The notes beneath the pieces were generated by a model. It saw nothing but the letters and a program-made list of their open reading frames with translations, was not told the origin of the DNA and searched no databases. Source: CAYMJK01 sp043101635 (GTDB lineage Bacteria > Planctomycetota > Phycisphaerae > Phycisphaerales > UBA1924). Taken from it: a stretch of DNA of 8,121 nucleotides. The stretch spans positions 1 to 8,121 of the forward strand of contig JBICIE010000075.1 in NCBI GenBank assembly GCA_043101635.1, in the 5' to 3' direction. Position numbers and translations under genes: made by a program. Positions 5,373 to 8,121 of the stretch are shown piece after piece (within the stretch, counting starts at the first letter, position 1; the number at the start of each line of letters is the position of its first letter).

Positions 5373-6204
5373 GATCCCACTCCAGTCGCACGCGCAGCTC
5401 CGGCAGCGCGCCCCCCTTGCGCCGCACAAGTTCGATCTCCCATGTCGGCCTTCTCCCCTGCGCCGGCGCCGGGCGCACCACCCACCGCGTCTGCGCAGCA
5501 GACAGCGCCCTGCGCTCGGCGCCCGGACGCAGCAGCAACCCGATCGCCCCGCTCTCCCGCGCGGCAAGCTGCAACCGGCGCGTCGCGCTCATGTCCAGCC
5601 CGGAGCCGTCGGCAATCACTGCCCCCACCGCCCCGCTGCGCAGCGCCAGATCCATTGCCCACGCGCGCGCAGCCCGATCCGGGGCATCGACAAACACCGA
5701 CCGCTCCACCAGCGACCGGTCGCCTCCCGCTACCAGCGCCCGCGCCAGCGGCCAGCACCGCGTCCCGATCCACACCGCCGTGCCACCGATGTCGGCCCCG
5801 CGACATCGGTGTTCCTCGCCAAGCGCCCGGCGCGCCAGATGAACCGCCACTCCCACCGCCGGACGCCACAGCGCCACCACCGACCGTGCCACCGATGTCG
5901 GCTTTGCGACATCGGCGCCCTCCACCGCGCTCCCCGCGCCGCCTCCAAGCCTCCGGGCCGGTCCCTCCACCGGTCCGGAAGCCCAGGACGACGCCGTGTC
6001 TTCCGCCCCGCCCCCATCATCACTGATCCACTCGTGAATTGCCCCCCGCTCCAGCCCGCCCAGCGCCTCATCCACCGGCCCCCACCCGGTCGGGGCCACC
6101 CCGGCGCTCTCGCCGTTTTCCCCCGCCCCGCCGCGGGATTCGATCGCCTCGATCGCCTCCTCCAGCCGCCGCCGCTGCTCGCAACTCAGTACTTCTGAAC
6201 GCAT
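5284..6204 (-). CDS. imuA: ImuA, RecA/SulA-like mutasome protein
   Basis: First gene of the mutasome operon; ImuA is a RecA-fold protein needed for ImuB/DnaE2-dependent mutagenesis. In the 306-residue product the family-like parts are GPVDEALGGLERGAIHEW near residue 45, VWIGTRCWPLARAL, SVFVDAPDRAARAWAMDLAL, GAVIADGSGLDMSATRRLQL, ESGAIGLLLRP and TRWVVRPAPAQGRRPTWEIE. It lacks an obvious Walker A, as is common in this family. Residues ~70-140 include two copies of palindrome family A read in different frames, plus a further hairpin, so this segment is inserted DNA rather than conserved protein. The ATG at 6204 has no Shine-Dalgarno; a promoter placed to give a leaderless mRNA lies just upstream. 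The last 89 bp overlap imuB in another frame. Confidence 0.85.
   Translation of the reverse strand: MRSEVLSCEQRRRLEEAIEAIESRGGAGENGESAGVAPTGWGPVDEALGGLERGAIHEWISDDGGGAEDTASSWASGPVEGPARRLGGGAGSAVEGADVAKPTSVARSVVALWRPAVGVAVHLARRALGEEHRCRGADIGGTAVWIGTRCWPLARALVAGGDRSLVERSVFVDAPDRAARAWAMDLALRSGAVGAVIADGSGLDMSATRRLQLAARESGAIGLLLRPGAERRALSAAQTRWVVRPAPAQGRRPTWEIELVRRKGGALPELRVRLEWDHETGAVVVAADVVGGCGAEEVSSGARRTA
5380..5383 (-). promoter_or_regulatory. Ribosome binding site of imuB inside imuA
   Basis: GGAG on the minus strand (in CTGGAGTGGGATC), seven bases before the imuB ATG at 5372. It decides the start in favour of 5372 over the upstream in-frame ATG at 5567. Confidence 0.65.
5785..5810. repeat. 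Palindromic repeat family A, copy 2 (imuA)
   Basis: ACCGATGTCG and CGACATCGGT form a 10-bp perfect stem around a GCCCCG loop, preceded by GTGCC. imuA reads it as HRCRGADIGGTA, directly before the conserved VWIGTRCWP segment. Confidence 0.85.
5892..5915. repeat. Palindromic repeat family A, copy 3 (imuA)
   Basis: CCGATGTCG and CGACATCGG form a 9-bp perfect stem around GCTTTG, again preceded by GTGCCA. It lies about 100 bp from copy 2, but imuA reads it in a different frame (ADVAKPTSVA), which shows the repeat is conserved as DNA and not as protein. Confidence 0.85.
5953..5978. repeat. Hairpin in imuA
   Basis: CCGGGCCGGT and ACCGGTCCGG form a 10-bp stem with one mismatch around CCCTCC. It is close to family A copy 3 and unrelated in sequence. 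Read by imuA as part of SGPVEGPARR. Single copy here, so it could be chance in GC-rich DNA. Confidence 0.4.
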
Positions 6205-6210
6205 TTTGTT

Positions 6211-6238
6211 AGGGTATCAGATTCCCCGAAACCGTCAA
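6211..6238 (-). promoter_or_regulatory. Candidate imuA promoter, leaderless
   Basis: On the minus strand TTGACG (6238-6233) is followed by a 16-base spacer and TGATACCCT, an extended -10-like element with TACCCT at 6216-6211. Six bases (AACAAA) separate it from the imuA ATG, so transcription would start at or next to the start codon. That fits the missing Shine-Dalgarno. The -10 box is a weak match. No recognisable LexA operator was found in 6205-6291. Confidence 0.38.
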
Positions 6239-6291
6239 GGATCTGTTCGGGAATTCATCCACCAAAGCCCCGCCGGCGAACCCTCGCCCAG

Positions 6292-7869
6292 ATGCCCGCC
6301 ACCCGCATGCCCTCACTCCGCGTCACCGGCCCCGTTCGCAAGCTGGCGATCGTGTTCGGCGATCAACTCGACCACGACTCCGCCGCCCTGCGCGATCTCG
6401 ACCCCCAGCGCGACGCTGTCCTGATGATGGAAGTCGCCGAAGAAGCCACAGCCATCCCCAGCCACCGCCAGCGGACCACGCTCTTCCTCGCGGCCATGCG
6501 CCACTTCGCCATCGAACTCGCCGGCCGCTCCATACGCATCCAGTACACCCGCCTCGACGATGCGCACAACACGCAGTCGCTTGCCACCGAAATCCAGCGC
6601 CACACCGATCGCCTCAAGCCCGAGCGGATCATCTGCGTCCACCCCGGCGAGTGGCGCGTGCTGGACATGGTCCAGTCACTGGAAGCCAAACTCGGCCATC
6701 CCGTCGAGATCCTCCCCGATGACCACTTCTACACCAGCCTCGACGACTTCAACACCTGGATGGACGGGCGCAAGGAAGTCGTTCTTGAGCACTTCTACCG
6801 CAAACAGCGCCGCGACCTCGGCATCCTCGTCGACGACCGCGGCAACCCCGAAGGCGGCCAGTGGAACTACGACAAGGAAAACCGTCAGTCCTTCAAGCAG
6901 CCGCCCGACCCTCCCACGCCCTACGCCGCCCGCCCCGACGAGATCACCCGTGAAGTCATGGACCTCGTCCAGCGCCGCTTCCCGGATGCCCCCGGGCGCA
7001 TGGACCACTTCCACTGGCCCGTCACCCGCGCCGAGGCGCAGCGCGCCCTGCGCGACTTCATCGACAACCGCCTCCCGCACTTCGGAACCTGGCAGGACGC
7101 CATGTGGACCGGCGAGCGCACGCTGTACCACTCCCGCCTCAGCGCCCCGCTCAACCTCAAGCTCCTGAACCCACGCAACTGCGTGGAAGCCGCGCTCGAC
7201 GCCTGGCGTACCGGCGCTGCGCCTCTTAACGCCGTCGAGGGCTTCATCCGCCAGCTCATCGGCTGGCGCGAATTCATCCGGGGAATCTACTGGTGGGCCG
7301 GCCGCGGCTACGCCCGGCGCAACCACTTCCGCCAGCAGGGCGAACTGCCCCGGTTCTACTGGACCGGCGCCACCGACATGCGCTGCATGGCCGACAGTCT
7401 CGGCCAGGTGCTCGATGACGCCTACGGCCACCACATCCAGCGCCTCATGGTCACCGGCAACTTCGCCCTGCTCGCGGGCGTGCATCCCAAGGCCATCAGC
7501 GACTGGTACCTCGCCATGTACGCCGACGCCGTCGAGTGGGTCACACTGCCCAACACCCTGGGCATGGTCATGCACGCCGATGGCGGCCTCGTCGGGACCA
7601 AGCCCTACATCGCCACCGGTCAGTACATCGATCGCATGAGCAACTACTGCGACACCTGCCGCTACGACCCCAGGCAGCGCACAGGCGCCGACGCCTGCCC
7701 CTTCACCACCATGTACTGGGATTTTCTCATCCGCCACGAGGATGACCTGCGCGACAACCGCCGGATGACCATGGCCCTCGGCAACCTCCGCCGCCTCACC
7801 GCCGAGCAGCGCGCCGAGATCACGCGCGAAGGAAAGGCCCTGCGCCGGCGGCTGGCCGGCACGGCCTGA
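6292..7869 (+). CDS. Iron-sulfur photolyase/cryptochrome (FeS-BCP, PhrB/CryB type)
   Basis: FAD-dependent photolyase-family protein with a [4Fe-4S] cluster; characterised members repair (6-4) photoproducts with light or act as cryptochromes. The 525-residue product has the N-terminal KLAIVFGDQLDHDS and the family segments YDKENRQ (193-199), FGTWQDAMWTGERTLYHSRLS (a 21-residue stretch at 264-284, key residues W267, W272, H280), FIRQLIGWREFIRGIYW and LMVTGNFALLAGVHP. Four cysteines, C365, C453, C456 and C469, have spacings of 88, 3 and 13, the same as the cluster ligands reported for Agrobacterium PhrB. I kept the ATG at 6292; the ATG at 6310 also precedes the conserved start, and neither has a Shine-Dalgarno. 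Divergent from the mutasome operon, with 87 bp between. No inserted repeats were seen in this gene, unlike its neighbours. Confidence 0.93.
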   Translation: MPATRMPSLRVTGPVRKLAIVFGDQLDHDSAALRDLDPQRDAVLMMEVAEEATAIPSHRQRTTLFLAAMRHFAIELAGRSIRIQYTRLDDAHNTQSLATEIQRHTDRLKPERIICVHPGEWRVLDMVQSLEAKLGHPVEILPDDHFYTSLDDFNTWMDGRKEVVLEHFYRKQRRDLGILVDDRGNPEGGQWNYDKENRQSFKQPPDPPTPYAARPDEITREVMDLVQRRFPDAPGRMDHFHWPVTRAEAQRALRDFIDNRLPHFGTWQDAMWTGERTLYHSRLSAPLNLKLLNPRNCVEAALDAWRTGAAPLNAVEGFIRQLIGWREFIRGIYWWAGRGYARRNHFRQQGELPRFYWTGATDMRCMADSLGQVLDDAYGHHIQRLMVTGNFALLAGVHPKAISDWYLAMYADAVEWVTLPNTLGMVMHADGGLVGTKPYIATGQYIDRMSNYCDTCRYDPRQRTGADACPFTTMYWDFLIRHEDDLRDNRRMTMALGNLRRLTAEQRAEITREGKALRRRLAGTA

Positions 7870-7879
7870 GTGTGCGCAA

Positions 7880-7911
7880 GCCCGGCGCCCCCTGGCGCCC
7901 TTCACCCGGGC
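7880..7911. terminator. Possible bidirectional hairpin terminator
   Basis: An inner hairpin GGCGCC-CCCT-GGCGCC (7884-7899) is enclosed by GCCCG/CGGGC (7880-7884 and 7907-7911). It lies between two convergent reading frames, 11 bp after the photolyase stop. There is no T-run, so intrinsic termination is uncertain. Confidence 0.3.
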
Positions 7912-8121
7912 TCGCCGGCGCCGCCTTTATCCGCAGCCCCGCGCGAACTCGTTCTGAAAGCACAGGAAATCAAAGAAGTCCAGCACCCCCGTCCCGTCGC
8001 AATCCGCGTACGGATCGCCCAGCGCAAAGGCGTTCTGGACTTCTTTGATTTCCTGTGCTTTCAGAACGAGTTCGCGCGGGGCTGCGGATAAAGGCGGCGC
8101 CGGCGAGCCCGGGTGAAGGGC
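7897..8121. repeat. Perfect 87-bp inverted repeat at window end
   Basis: 7897-7983 is the exact reverse complement of 8035-8121, around a 51-bp centre (7984-8034). The right arm runs to the last base, so the repeat may continue. No mismatches were found by base-by-base comparison. The arms contain the end of the dockerin-like gene plus about 30 bp of its 3' flank. Confidence 0.95.
7927..8034 (-). CDS. C-terminal fragment of a dockerin-like (Planctomycetes type) secreted protein
   Basis: 35 codons and a TAA stop give NAFALGDPYADCDG, then TGVLDFFDFLCFQNEFA, then RGCG. The Asp/Gly-rich calcium-loop-like repeat with FFDFLCFQ and a final Gly-Cys matches the 'GC-type' dockerin-like C-terminus I know from Phycisphaerae. 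Such domains come as tandem pairs, so the preceding codons should read LDFFDFLCFQ. Instead, immediately upstream of 8034 the sequence switches to the opposite strand of that same unit. The gene is therefore cut at 8034, and the rest of the protein, including any signal peptide and enzyme domain, is not in the window. Confidence 0.7.
   Translation of the reverse strand, partial: NAFALGDPYADCDGTGVLDFFDFLCFQNEFARGCG

Noticed and set aside
5371..6198. Plus-strand open frames over imuA
   Set aside because: Antisense shadow with no recognisable domain; the ImuA motifs are on the minus strand.
6205..6291. LexA (SOS) operator
   Set aside because: I looked for CTGT-N8-ACAG, GAAC-N4-GTTC and GTTC-N7-GTTC types and found none convincing; GTTCGGGAATTC at 6245-6256 does not fit.
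6676..7905. 409-residue minus-strand open frame
   Set aside because: Antisense of the photolyase gene, whose four cluster cysteines and conserved motifs fix the coding strand.
7870..8091. 73-residue plus-strand frame ending in the dockerin-like motif
   Set aside because: Only the last ~19 codons (8035-8091) are dockerin-like and they are the mirror copy in the inverted repeat. The upstream part is antisense of the true minus-strand fragment.

Overview
The window looks like part of a GC-rich genome of Planctomycetota, probably class Phycisphaerae. The main clue is a minus-strand C-terminal fragment at 7927-8034 with the dockerin-like repeat (GDPYADCDG, then LDFFDFLCFQN, then a Gly-Cys end) that I associate with secreted Phycisphaerae proteins. 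The taxon call is inference.

Layout. Positions 1-6204 hold a minus-strand operon for the inducible mutagenic translesion 'mutasome', in the order imuA (6204-5284), imuB (5372-3228) and dnaE2 (3217 to beyond position 1). imuB overlaps the end of imuA by 89 bp. dnaE2 starts 10 bp after imuB, and its Shine-Dalgarno sits on the imuB stop codon. Divergent from imuA is a plus-strand gene for an iron-sulfur photolyase/cryptochrome of the PhrB/CryB type (6292-7869). The window therefore pairs error-prone lesion bypass with light-dependent repair of UV lesions. The right end (7897-8121) is a perfect 87-bp inverted repeat built on the dockerin fragment. It looks like a fold-back or a contig-end artefact.

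The striking feature is how many non-family DNA elements lie inside the three mutasome genes without breaking their frames. dnaE2 carries (i) a 463-bp element at 999-1461 with roughly 40-bp imperfect terminal inverted repeats and its own four-helix-bundle (S23/IVS-type) gene, (ii) a five-copy 45-bp minisatellite at 33-257, and (iii) a short G-rich repeat near 2720-2752. imuB carries two opposite-orientation copies of a ~110-bp repeat, a 15-bp tandem repeat, a 12-bp-stem REP-like palindrome and one copy of a CCGATGTCGG-type hairpin. imuA carries two more copies of that hairpin and one unrelated hairpin. By hand translation the dnaE2 frame is open straight through the 463-bp element, in a different frame from the element's own gene. 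The polymerase motifs on both sides are intact.

The most unusual system here is the S23-type intervening-sequence element placed inside a protein-coding gene while keeping the host frame open. Whether it is translated through, spliced out, or marks decay of the gene cannot be settled from the sequence alone.
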